In this document: piece after piece, positions 44,559 through 57,628 of the stretch
How the letters are laid out: every line of letters begins with the position of its first letter
Numbering within the stretch: position 1 is the first letter of the stretch
From: Carallia brachiata
Taxonomy: Eukaryota > Streptophyta > Magnoliopsida > Malpighiales > Rhizophoraceae
Reading direction: 5' to 3'
DNA: 64,000 nt
NCBI GenBank assembly: GCA_021464245.1
Contig: JADCRB010000056.1
Span: forward strand, 1,419,738-1,483,737
Translations under genes and position numbers: made by a program
Notes under the pieces: model-generated
What the model was told of the DNA's origin: nothing
Database searches by the model: none
The model's input: the letters and a program-made list of their open reading frames with translations, nothing else

Positions 44559-47500
44559 GTGCCGTGTTTTTTTTAGAAAAATGGGGCCTATGAAAAATTA
44601 GTGCTCTAGAGTATTGTGGTAAAAAAAGGGTATGTACTTGTGTGCATGCGTGTGTTTGTCTGTTTGATTGAAGTATGTTCTAATGTATGTGAGCTTTGGA
44701 TCGTTGATGTTATCTTATATATTAATATTAATTTGCAGTACTTTATTGTAATTAATGTGGTTAAACAGTAAGGAAAATGCTGCAACAACTCAGTGAGGAA
44801 TGGCGTTGGTTCACTTGGCAGTACCTGTTTGTGTTTTACTCTAATTGAGACTTTCAATCAAGACAATTAGAGTAGTAATTGAGTTCTAGCTCTTTTCTTA
44901 CGGTTATTCTTTATCATATGAATTGGGTTTTATAAAATTTGCTTGGCAATTGCGCGAGCGATTAGTTAGGATCCCTTTTCGTTGATTCAGAAAAACAACA
45001 AAAATCAGCAAGCACACGAGCATTGGTTTGAGTTTTTGATAATGCAATCGCGTTATATATTTGTTAAGAGATTTTTACTATGTTTTGAGATTTTGTCTGA
45101 ATTGGTTCAGATTAATCAATTTATTAAATTAGACACTGAATGATAAAAAAAAAAACAACCAAAAAGATTAGGATTCATTTTCCTTTGGCAGCATCGCACG
45201 GTCGGCTCATTGTTTCTAGCCGTTCCATGACTGCAGCCTTCAATATTTTTGCTCCCTTAATCCTTGCAAAACCAGGATCAGATATCCATATATATGTAGA
45301 TACAAATTTGCGAGAAACTTGAAGCTTTATCATGAGTCAATTTAAAAGACATCTTTTTAGTTCTTAATCAATAGCAATGTCATGGCTAATGAGGGTTGTA
45401 AATTTATTTGTTGTCTACTGGATAAAGGGGATTATTAATGCATAGGAGGTTGCTACTTGCTAGTCTCCCAACGTCTTCCCTTTCCAACAACCCTCCAACA
45501 ACTTGCATAGCCTTTCAACGGTAATCGAGGAGACTATTAAATGGAGTTTGCATAGCCTTTCCGACGCGATGCTAATGAACATCAATAGCCGTCAAAGATG
45601 ATGGACCTCATTTTTGAACTTATATTAGAATTTATTCGAGAGAAATAGAAAGTCAGAGTTTAAGTGAGATTAAAATAATATTAATTATTAAATAATTAAA
45701 TTTTAAAAAATAAAAATTATTAGATAAAATTAAATAAATTATATAATTATTTTAGTATTACATAAGCTACAACCATTTAATAAAATTCTTTATTAAATAC
45801 AAAATTTATGGCTTGTCCGCTTTTTTTGGAAGTAAAAAAAAGGGTAATATAATGATAATTAAGGTAGGTAATTAAGGGGTTGTTGAATACTTTAAGATTC
45901 ATAGAATTAATATATAAATACATGGAATTAAAATTCACGATAGATACAATGAAATTTACTTCTATTTATAAATTACTTTATTTTTTTAGTCAATTAAAAA
46001 GTTTATTGAGGTACGAACTATATAATTGAGATCACTCTCTCCCTCATAAATCTCACATCACTTTTCTCAAAATTTAAACTCAAGACCTCTAAAATAAAAA
46101 TATAAACTTTAACAACTAAAGTGCATTCTATTATACATAAATGACTTTGTTTGATGGAACTAAGGGCACTGTGGATAATAAAGATATAAATATATAAATA
46201 AATAAAATCAAATAATAATCAAAGATAGAGAGCAAAGAAACCATCACAAACTAGCAATACAAGCGTTGAAATTTGAAGGCTCGGCAATGATTGCCATGGT
46301 TGACCCATGATTTTCAGTTGGCCCCCCTTGGAATAAGATTTTGGGTTCTGGGCCTAATTTTTTCACCAAGAAAATTAGCTGCCAGACTGGTGGGCTGCAG
46401 TACAGCCTCTACCCAATAGTTAGTGGACACAACACTTGTTATTCTTTTCCGTTATGGCACACATGATCCACATCCATGGATCTGCTGGACTTCATATTTT
46501 GCAGACCCAGTAAAACAACAATTTTTTTTTTTTTATTAGTAGAGGTGGGAATTGCTATTTACAGACCAGTTGGCGTAGTCCAAGCTAACCGCATAAACGT
46601 AAAAGATTTGCCTTAGCTATCTATTTCATGAAAAATCACACCTTTTTTTTTTTTAAGCGAATGAATTTTCACACCTACGGCAATGGTATTAAATCAAAGC
46701 ATTACGTGGCAACTGCCTGCATAGCAAAACCAAGTCATGCTCGATTCTTCGATGTGTAGATGACAACTATCTAGAGTTTGACTGCAGACAAAATTAAGTA
46801 TAGCTGCACGCAATTCCAGAGTATAATGTACTCATATTCAAGCTTCAATTCCAATTCGAACTAGAGAAGGCTGCTCTAAGGCCTTGCTTGGATTGAGGGA
46901 TTTTGGGAGGGGGAGGACTTTGGGTGGAAAATTGAAAAGTGTTTTGCTTGAAAAGAGGAAAAGAGAGGGAAAGAGGAGTAGGGGTGTTTGCGGATTAAAT
47001 TGTATCGATTTTAAACTATATTTGTATTTAATTCGTTGATGACGGATTGAATTGAATCAGTTTTGATGGATTGTGCGTAATTGAAAAAAAAAAAAAGCAA
47101 AAATTTTCTAACTTTCAACAATCAGAAAAATTTTCAAATTAAAGGAACTTCTAAGTTCCTAAAATAAGAATTTACAACATTTTGGAGAAAAAAAACTATT
47201 CAGACATTTTAACTAGAAAACAAAATTTGGTTAAAAGTATTAAGGATGCAAATTTGTATTTACGAGCTTTTGAAAGAAAAAAATCCCGAAAACAAAGTAT
47301 GCAAGATTATTTACTTCTTTCTTCCAACTTTAAGGGCGTTTAAAAGTCATTACAAATATCTCTCTTGAACTTTATAAAACCTCAAGGAATAGCCATGTCA
47401 TTTCCAGAAAACAAAATCCTTGAAATAGACAAATGAATAAAGATTTGACTAAATGTTAATAATCTAAATATAGAGTGAATAGACGCAATATTTAAGTAAA

Positions 47501-50500
47501 GTATCTCAAATTACATATGATCGAAGGATTACAACGAACATGAAACTTAGTTTGGTCAACAATTATATAGATATAGATATAAGGGGTGGATCGAATCGAA
47601 TTTGACGGATTGCAGACCCCAATCCACACTCAATCGGCTTCTGACAGATTGAATTTTTTTTAAACTGCAATCAATGTAAAGCTCTGTAGTTTAAGTAGAT
47701 GTGGATTCGTGCGGATCAAATTGGTCAGTTTTCAACGAGTTAATCAGTTTTTGAATAGTCCTAAAGAAGAGTGGGGCACAAGAACAATTTTTCTTGAGTT
47801 CCATTTAAAATCAATCTCCCTAAAGTTGGTGCCAATTTTTTTTTTAAATCAAAAACAAAATGATTTATGTCCCTACATTTATTTTTTATGTTAACTTTTT
47901 AGAAATAAAATTGACATTACAACATATGTTAATTTCTTTCTTCTTTTTTTTTTACTCCTATTTAGTTAGAAATTTATAACTTTGATTTTGCACATTATCT
48001 TTCTCCAAACACGTAGAAAATTCCCCCACAATTTTAACTTTTCTCTCCCCTTTTTTCCTCTGTCCATTTTCCTCTCGCGTACCTTTTTTTCCAATCAGGT
48101 GCTAATCACCTGTTGTTTTACTTTTGAGTGGAATAATCTTGGGCTAGTTGGAGTCCAAGTTTGAACCTTGGGCCAAACCAATGTAATTAATTCTTAATCT
48201 TCTTGACCAATTTCTCAGCTTTGGAGTAGATAATTTACTTTTGACTACACTTTTACCCAACTGTAAACTCTAAGAAAAATCAACTAAAATTCTAGTTTAA
48301 AAAGATAGCCAACGAAATTGGAAGTTTGAAGTTTGATTTGTTTTGTAGTTCAGTTGAAGACCAACTTGAATTTGCTCACGCAGATGCTAGGTTCAACTCA
48401 TTTTTGGTTGACCAGCTATCTGTATGCATTGCGCCCATTTTAATTGATAGCCCGTAAAAGCGAGAATGAAATACTTGGACGAAACCAAGGAAAGCGATAG
48501 AAAGCAAGTGATGAGCGATAAGTACAAGGCCCAAGTCCAAAACTATTGGGACAAGGCCCAAGCTATGGGAGAGTTGGTATAAAGAGACACTCCAGTATCT
48601 CCTAAAAACAACAAAGTCCACTTACCAAGTAAGACATGCCTTTCCTAAGCACACGTTCCCTCAGCCAATGGAAACTCTTTAAGTGACTCATAAATGCCCC
48701 AATTAGTAATGTTTCCAAAGTGATAACCTTATACTTTTTAGATATCTTAACACCTCTTTGTTATTTAATTTACTCACTTAAATATCATAGTATTAATGTC
48801 ATGTCTCACTTTAACACTCTTTAGTCGTATTCTATTTTACAAGTCAAAAGACTCAGTTTAAAATTTTACTTGCTTGATGGTCTGACCCACTCTCATTTCA
48901 GGATGATTCTGATCAGTAAGAAACCTTATCCATTGTGGAGTATGGAAACTATGCGAATAGGGAGTGAAAAACAACTAATAAAGGATCGGATAAGAGAACA
49001 ATCAAAGTAAAACAAGTAAGAATAAATAAAACCCAAGTTGGAGTTTTGACGTACGTGATGATCAATTGTCCACAAGATCGGATCTAAGAACACGCCAATG
49101 AGCACTACTAGTACGCTTTTACCTTTCAAACTTTGGTTACTTAGTCGGTTGACATGGAACTCGAGTTGAATCTATCATAATTGTCGAGAAATTATTAAAC
49201 CCTCCCATATAACAATGACTCGTGCGTTTCCACGCACAAATTATTTGACTAAAAAGTTTAAACAAAATACATAATATAAATACTTCACTATTATGACGAG
49301 AAAGTATATAATTTAAAATTTTAAATTATTAAATATATCACGTATTAAAATTTAATAAAAATAATAAATATTAGAAAAAGTCATGAATATTGTGGATTTC
49401 ATAATAATTTAATGTTGTAAGTAAATAGAAAAGTATCAAACAACGGTCAAAGTGGTACGAGACACACAAATAAAGAAAACCCAAGTTGGAATTTGAACGG
49501 AAGTGTCCACAAGAGCACAACTGAAGAAGATACAATGAACGCGAGTCTTTGTAACGTTGAACCTATCTAAATCAACGCGAACAAGCCTTATCACTATGAT
49601 TTAAATACACGTGGCAAATATTATTTCTGGCCTGTTCGTCCACCAAAGTGAAAGAATATGTTCCTAATTTTCACTGTTTAAAAAAATTATAAAACTAAAA
49701 ATTTTGACCCGGTGAGTAGTTTAGTGAAATTAGTCTTCAAAAATTAAAGTAAAAAAAAAAAGAATTTTCTCAAAGTGTCGTCTCGTGATTGGTGGATCCA
49801 TCAAGACCCAATTCAATGGACTATGTCTCCGTGCATATATACAGAACCATCGTTGGGCCCATCTAAATCAATGTTTCCCAATTGCGAGACCCTCAATAAT
49901 ATATCTGAGCTAGAAGAACTGTATTATAGTAATAATAGTAGGCAGCCATGGATCTAAGTCTAACATACGGAAGAGTCACGGCTTCCTTCATTTTAAAAAT
50001 TCTCTTATTTTGGGAGTCTATTTATAAATAAAGTAGTCGTGACCTTCTATTTCAAGAGTTCTGCAACCTGATCCCCTAATGATGCTCAAACGAAAAAATA
50101 AAAAGAGCAAAAAAGATAGTCGAACAGGAGTGAGGACACAACCCGTTACAGGATAGAGAGAAAGAGGAAGTAGTGGTGAGTCTCACTTATGTTTTGTTTT
50201 TTACTTTTTAAAAGATTGAGTTTATATGTATTAAAGATAAGTTTGATGTAATAGACTTAAAGGAAAAAGAATTCTCGATTTATATGAGTTAAGATTTATA
50301 TGTAATAAATATTATATGTACAAGGGCAGGTTGACATGCAACAAATTTAACTACGACGTACGGTATATAAAATTAAAAAAAAAAAAGAAAAATAAGAAAT
50401 TATCCGTTAGTCCCCCTTGGCTTTAATAGCAGTGGCCGGCTATCGAAGCTCTAAAAGGAAAGCCACCAATTTGTAACGAGGCCGAAAGTGAACCTCTAAA

Positions 50501-52777
50501 GGCAGCCTTTCCTTTAGAGCAAGGTTGAGGAAAATAATTTTCATTACTCCAACGATAAACTTATATATTTTATTATTAATTATAATTATTTTTTTTGTTG
50601 TTACTTACAATTATAAACTAAGAAACAAGTTTAAATGTAGACAATATCCAATGATGGTTACGATATAACGCGTAGGCAAATATGGTGAAAGCGTTCACAC
50701 AATTTCATCGAGATAAAAAAATTTGAAAAACTTTGGTCAAAAAAAAAAAGAAAAACAGGTCAAATGGCCATTTTTGGGTGGTCAAATGATATATCATAGC
50801 TCCAAGCACTAAAAACATTTTTTGGTACGTAGTAATTGGGAATTGACTACTGTAGCACTCTTTACCATATTTGGTGTTCTATAATTAATTTGGCAAAAGG
50901 AGGGCTTTAATTTTTTTGGTTGGTGGCTGCTCGTTATTTTGCGGATTTTTCTTAGACACTTCACTTTCTTCCATTACATACGTAATTTGACTCAGACTGG
51001 GTCGCACCTTCGACTTCGGCAGTGACTCTATTCTGTGTATCTGAGCTTATGTTGGCTAATCCGCGAACCCACAAATGCTAGGAAAAATAAAATCTCAATA
51101 AAAATTGACTTCCTCTAGGCTAAATTTTAGACCCTTTTTTTGGCTCAATATGCAAAATACCCCTTTTTCTTTCTTTGAATGATTCGCTTTGTTACCTAAA
51201 AATCCTTAGGAAGTAATTTTTCTTAGCAAAACATTAAACAGTAATATTTAAGTAACAACAAAAATAATAATATAGTGATATGAATTATTAGATAATTAAA
51301 TTTAAAAAAGATAAATAAATTATTAAATATTCTTGAATCAACTTTATATTTATTTTATTATTACTTATGGTTCAACTATGCAAAGGAAACTCTTTTGTTA
51401 ATCTTTGCTTCTTAATGTTTTGTCTTTAAGGGGCGCTCACAAACACGTAGCACATTGAAAATAAAATAATAATGAAAAATCTCCATTGGGTGACTTGTAA
51501 ATTTAATATATGAAACACGTGAGACACTATTTATCAGATATATTTTTTAATTTTGATTTACATAATTTTGATTTGGCAACGTTCATCCTTTTTTTACTCA
51601 TAAAATGTTTATATGTCTGTAAGCAATTTTCTATGCATATAATTAGATTCAAAAATCATCATTTTAAATCATACATTTTAACAATTATTTTAAATTCATT
51701 GCCTATTTAAAATTGTAAGTTGCAAATTTGTATTCTCCAAAAAACTAATTTATCCTATACTATTTTATGCTAAACTATGAACCATCTCAGGTGCATAATC
51801 ACTATTATATGATGCATATTATAATGTCACCCCCATTTTTCCGTCAAAAAACATATTTTCATGTTTTCTAAAATGCATCAGGGAAAAATCATAGTAGTTT
51901 TACTTGGGTAACTTTAAAATAGTTACAAAATAAAATTAGCTATTAGATGATTGAATTCGTTAAAAAATAAAAATAGGTAAATTATCAGATGCTATTGAAT
52001 GAGATTGTATTATTATTTATTGTAATTTATTTGAATTCGTGTAGTATTACCTATAACTTGATCTATTAAGGCAAACAAAGAATTGAAAGATTGGCGACCA
52101 AATGTGTACAGACTTCTAAAGTGAGAAAAACGCAGCCAAAAAAGATGGCAAATTGGCCATTCAAGACACTTCACCCCATAATGCTAGGAAAGGCAATAGA
52201 TTCAGCAAAACCACGCCCCTCTGGTAATAAATTAAACTCACCCATCAAACCTAACACTTTCGCTCTCAGAAACTAATAACTTTCGAAAATGACCAAAAAC
52301 TATATACCCAACATGTTTTATGCATGTGTGAAATGAATACTGAAATGTTTTACAATCCCTTGACAGTAACTCCAGTAAGTCCGTCCCTGTCCCACAAACA
52401 CGTTGTGTTCACTTGAAGTAATGCTACAGACTTGCAGATTCAACTTGGCCTGCCTAATTTTATCAACTAATGAACCTAAAAATGGTTAGGCGCACGCGAC
52501 CAGTCAAGCTGTGGTAACTTGGAATCTAGCTAACCTAAAAACACCCTCCACCATGCAGTTTCTGTGGTCTGAACCAAAACACAACATTAACATACGCAGG
52601 AAAAAAAAAACACAAAAAAACAGTGATATTTTTTCCGACAAGAAATTTACGTATTAATAAAATGATTTTGTATGTGAAAATACGAGTTAAAATTTAAAAT
52701 ATAATTTATTCTTATATTTTAATAACAGTTTACGTATTTTTATTGATTGGTTTCTTGACCCAACGCTACTCGTTGTA

Positions 52778-52813
<36 letters not shown>

Positions 52814-54351
52814 CATATTTTGTTTGGGTACACATGCTGTAAATTTAAGGATCTGGAGATATGGTTGGGTCCCAATGCTGAAATTAAGAGCCGTGGAACA
52901 GCGAGTGACGCAGGAGTAATATTTTAGCATTTGCTCTTACATCGAACGTGCTAACACGTGATGGCTACGGTTGGCAGACCAATAGAAAACGTGGTTTGTC
53001 TCTCTCAATCTCTATACATTGTATGGACTCGAATGTTACATATTGATGACGGAGGTTCGCACAACTTGGCCATTTTTCATAATTTAGAAACTTCGTATTC
53101 ACACCATGCAGCTGCAACAGAGGGTGATCTCTTCGCAGTGCATCCCCAACTCTTCGTGGTATTTAAAAGCCGCTAGTTCCTGAATGCCCGCAGCCATATA
53201 TCAGGCTGTCAATTATCTATCAAGGACTATAAAAGTAACATTATTTATTGTGTGATATAATACACAAGAAAATAATAAAATAATTTTTTAATATTTAATA
53301 TTATTTATTTGTGAGAATAAGTGATTTGTACTTTTTGTTGCTCTTTCTAACTAACTTTCTCTTTTCTCTATTTAAATTGGTAAATACATCTTTTGCTTAG
53401 TAAACAAGTTTTCTCTCTTTTCTGCAATTTATATAAGGCCTACGATAGATTAAAAAAATGATTCTTATTAATAAGTTTCATAAATATATTATACAAGTAT
53501 TATATGCTAATATTTAAACTTATATTAATTGAATAAATAAATGATTACATAATAAATACTATCTCTTGATAACGAAAGAATGTTGTGTATATTTGTACAA
53601 AAGACTCACAAAAACAGGACAAGATTTATTAAGTGCTTCAAAATTACTATTTTTAAGTTTTTTTGACAAGATTTAATTATATACGCTGGCGGACACACGT
53701 TGTAAGGAGGGTGGGCAAATGTCCATCTTGAAAAAAAAAATAAATATAATTTAGTATAATTTTAACTCTTGACTCCACTGAAATTATGTAATTGTTATGT
53801 TTTTTATTTTTTCATCTTTATTTTCTTATACATATGTAGTATGTAAATTTTTGCTCCACATGACAAAAATTTTTTAATCTGTCACTGATTATACATGAAG
53901 CATTCATGTCTAGCACACATATGGTAGTGAATGCAAGTGTAGCATTTTAATAAAATGCATGCAATAAGAATACAATCTTCTTTTTTCCTGAAACAAAGAA
54001 TTCAATCTTTGTTCGATAAACTCGTAGTTTAATTAATGAGCTATTTAATTGCATTTGCATTTACATTTATCTTTGCAATGCCCATAATTTTTTCAATCCT
54101 TAGCCATGCTACCAGCACATGGTACAACATACATGAGCTGTGGAAAATCGTGGTGGACTGTTGTGCCAGTAGACCTTTTATCTTGGTGGAAAGGTCATTT
54201 TGGATGTCTTACCCTACAGCTATGTTCGCCAAAGGCAAGCTGTTTATGCCGATTAATAATCATGATCTTTTCTTTTATTTTTTCCAATTTGTTGAACAAT
54301 TTTTTTAAAATAAAAAATATTTATTATAAATATATCAGTTATCAAATTTAT
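44559..54351. other. Long AT-rich intergenic region
   Basis: Nearly 10 kb without a supportable gene. Visible structure: copies of a short AT-rich dispersed repeat at about 45680-45770, 51240-51370, 51900-52050 and 53225-53330; a diverged direct repeat at 49018-49180 and 49463-49610; a possible LTR-like remnant near 48440-48900 with a gtataaag box; and a (TTA)n microsatellite at 52783-52813. All open frames are under 100 codons. Confidence 0.4.
52783..52813. repeat. (TTA)n microsatellite
   Basis: About ten uninterrupted TTA units. Confidence 0.95.
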
Positions 54352-54911
54352 AGGGCTGCAAATGAGTCGAGTCGTTCGTTAAGATCTTAGATGCTTGAAT
54401 TGATAAGGACTCGTTCGAATTCGTTTATTTAAATAAACGAGTTGAGTTTGAGTAAAGTCAAATTCAGCTCGTTAGAGCTCGTAAACAGCTCGTTTAATGA
54501 ACTCAATAAAGTTCGATAACAGACTCGATTAAAAAATTATTTGTGAGCTCATTTATAGTATCATTAATAGATATTTTTATAATCATGTACAAATTTTTTT
54601 GTACTTATTTATAAATTATAAAATCTAATGTACTATTTTGATATAAAAAAATATCACTTTTAAATTTTTTATATTATTTATGTCAACCAAAAAAATGTTT
54701 TATATTATTACTTATTTCTGTAAAAAAAATATTTAAAAATACTTCACGAACCGAACCGAGTCAATTCCGAACTTTATCAATACTTCTTCCAGACGAGCTC
54801 GAGCTTTATTTTTTAGGCTTGTCTTGAGCTCGAGCTCCTTATAAATTCTGAGCTGAGCTGAGCCTGAACACACATAAGTTCGGTTCAGCTCGACTCATTT
54901 ACAGTCTTACT
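54352..54911. mobile_element. Foldback MITE with GAGTCGAG-type inverted ends
   Basis: The left end gggctgcaaatgagtcgagtcg and the right end, which reads gtaagactgtaaatgagtcgag on the minus strand, are inverted copies. Further in, ctcg/cgag words repeat on both sides (gctcgttagagctcg; acgagctcgagc), so most of the 560 bp can fold back. No transposase. The target duplication is unclear (possibly TA or TAA). Confidence 0.7.
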
Positions 54912-57396
54912 AATATGTAGACTACCCAATTTATAAGAATAGATCTATTACTTTAATATTGTTGGGTCTAAACGTAACTATTTCAAACTTGTTATGGTGA
55001 TTGTTAGATCTGAATTATCGAGATATAACTTATGATTAAACTGGATAAATCAAAAATCAAAACTCCAAATACTGTTACTAAGAATCAAACTCAGGTTACA
55101 AGTGAATGAAATACGTTGAATTATTGTCAATCACAAACTTTTGGTGATTTTATTGAACAAATTGGGAAGCGGTCGTATTCCAAACGTATATTTAATCCGA
55201 ATGCCATGATTTTTAGCATCAATGAGTGACCTCTTTATTTCTTAGAGCCTTTTAATAATCATGATCCATTACTTAGCCCGACTCTCCTCGACATCGGATA
55301 GCTATAAAATTACGAAAATTTTTAATAATTCTACTTAAAAAATTTTAAAATAATATAATTATTATATAATTAAATTTATAAATAAATAAATAAATTATCA
55401 AATATTATTATATTAAAATAAAATTATTATTTATTATTACTTATTTAAATTCGTGTACTCATAAAATTATATAGTTCTAAAATTTGTTGCAAAAAATATT
55501 TTATTCATTATAAAATTAAATTTTAAGGGAAGTAAACAAAACATAAATTGAGAACTATATTTTTGTCTTATCTATATACTTTCCTGAATTCTAGGCAAAA
55601 TAAACAATTTTATTTAAAACATATACATAGCTTAATTCCTAAGCTCTGATCCAAAAGCCAAGAGTCTCTTGGTTTGTGGTCAGCGGCTTGTTGGTTGTAG
55701 ATTTTCTTTTTATGTTTTTTTTTTTCCCGTAAACACATTTGTCTTCTTCAAACTCTCACCGGCAAACGCCGGTCTTCTTCAAACTCTCACCGGCAGTACG
55801 GTAGTCTTCTTCTTTATTTCCTTTTGGGCCTCTGTCTTCTCTCTCTAACATAACTTGGATACATATGGCAACACAAAAGAAATTTCAACAATAGGAACCC
55901 AAAAAAAAAAAAAATTTCAACAATAAATCAACGAAACAAGACTATATATTTATACTTAAATAATAATAAATAGTAATGAAGTTCTATTTAATATTATTTA
56001 ACAGTTTATTTATTTTTTATAAATTTAACGATCCAACAAACTGTACCACTTTATTAATACTTTCAAACTATTTTTGTGAATTCAAAATTTTTTTCTTGAA
56101 TCAAATACAAAACATATTAAAACTAATTTGCATCATCCATTGATTATGTATCCATTTTCTTTCATCCGAATGTTCATCATTTTAATAAGTTGACTTTGAT
56201 TTTAAACCACCATTCATTTGACCTGAGAAGTTTATCTCTTACCGAAGTTGTCAAATTCTTCGAAGTTATCCATAAGTATGAATAATATTTTTAATTATAA
56301 AATGCATTGGCTATTATAACTGAAACAAAAAATATAATATACTGAATAAGTGAATCTAATATAATTTTTATTTTAAACAAACGCAAAAGATAAAAATCAA
56401 TTATTTCATCGAATAAATAAAATTCTATTACGAAACTAGAACTAAACGAGTTATTTAACTGTAATTTATGAATATATATATAATATAATATAATATCTTT
56501 TTCAAATTTCAACAGCAGGAGAAGTAAGCGTGCCATGCATAGTCTATTGAGTAAGTAAAAGAATGATTAAGTCCATTACAACAAGTACACGCCGCGTAAA
56601 ACGGTAATAATATCATTATTAGGAAAGAGGGAAGTTATATCTCCCCATAGTTTTGTGTTAAAATTTATCTCCGATAAAGTTATGATTATTATTTTTAAAA
56701 TTATAATTAATATTTTTAAAATATAAAAATAATATATATTTTAAAAATATTAATTTTAATTTAAAAAATAACAGTCTCAATTTCAATCAATGTAAAATTT
56801 TACACATAAATTATTATAATATCAACTTTTATTCATTAGAAAATTCAGTTCTTTCATCAAAGAAGTTTCACTTGTCAGTTGTCAGTGAAATAACGAAAAA
56901 GTTTGACCCCACAATAACACAGCTGGAAGCTCCTTACACAATTGGGAGGTCGGTGAGGATGCACAGTTATCTAATATATATATATATTAAAAAAAAAGGA
57001 CAATAACTTGGTAACAAGCGAGTTAGAGCAACGTACAATACTTGTTAATACGGTGTATGGCGTAACTAATAAAAATTTAATAAATTTTTATAAAAAAAAA
57101 ATAGCATATAAATTATTTAATAAATTGTACATCTTTTATCTACTTTTTACTATATTACTATATAATTAAGTCTAAAAGAAATAAATTTTCGATTTAGAAT
57201 CAATTTGTGCCTTTTACTACCAAAACCAAAAAAAAACAAGACAAAAAAAAAGAATATTAGCCGCGTGAGTATTGGATCAACGACCGCGGCGCAGACCTCA
57301 TCAACCACGTTTCGAAATCAAAAGTGGCATGCTATTTCCACCAGAGTTCTGAAAAATCTAAGTCCAAAAAAAAAAAAAAAAAAAATTCCATGCCTA
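54912..57396. other. AT-rich intergenic region before the kinase gene
   Basis: No gene. Further copies of the dispersed AT-rich repeat occur at about 55325-55460 and, inverted, 55945-56065. The phrase cttcttcaaactctcaccggca is tandemly repeated at 55741-55795. A strongly self-complementary AT patch lies at 56690-56770. Confidence 0.4.
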
Positions 57397-57397
57397 T

Positions 57398-57403
57398 CAC
57401 GTG
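57398..57403 (+). promoter_or_regulatory. G-box / ABRE core in the kinase promoter
   Basis: CACGTG lies about 40 bp upstream of the TATA box. It contains the ACGTG core of abscisic-acid response elements; a related gccgcgtg word lies at about 57260. MAPKKK17/18 relatives are ABA-induced, so this fits, but one short motif is weak evidence. Confidence 0.45.
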
Positions 57404-57436
57404 CATTAATTACACCACGAGCCGCCCTTTCGCTCC

Positions 57437-57444
57437 TATATAAG
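57437..57444 (+). promoter_or_regulatory. TATA box of the MAPKKK gene
   Basis: tatataag in a C/T-rich context, 192 bp upstream of the chosen ATG, the only good TATA box between the AT-rich flank and the gene. Confidence 0.65.
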
Positions 57445-57628
57445 TCTCCCCCTTTTGGGCAACTAATTAGCTGCGTTGTGTTCTGTCTTTTTTTCCGTGC
57501 CTTAATTTCACACTTTCCTTTCCTCCAAAGAAAGAGGAAAACCAAACCAAAAACCAAACTAAAAAAACCCCCTCAAGAAGGCACAGAGTTTGACAGCAAG
57601 AAGTTTCCTCATCTGGGTCTTGGCTACG

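Noticed and set aside
46979..47760. Possible MITE with ggggtgtttgcgg and gcggatcaaattgg words
   Set aside because: The similar words are in direct, not inverted, order and no pair of ends could be defined.
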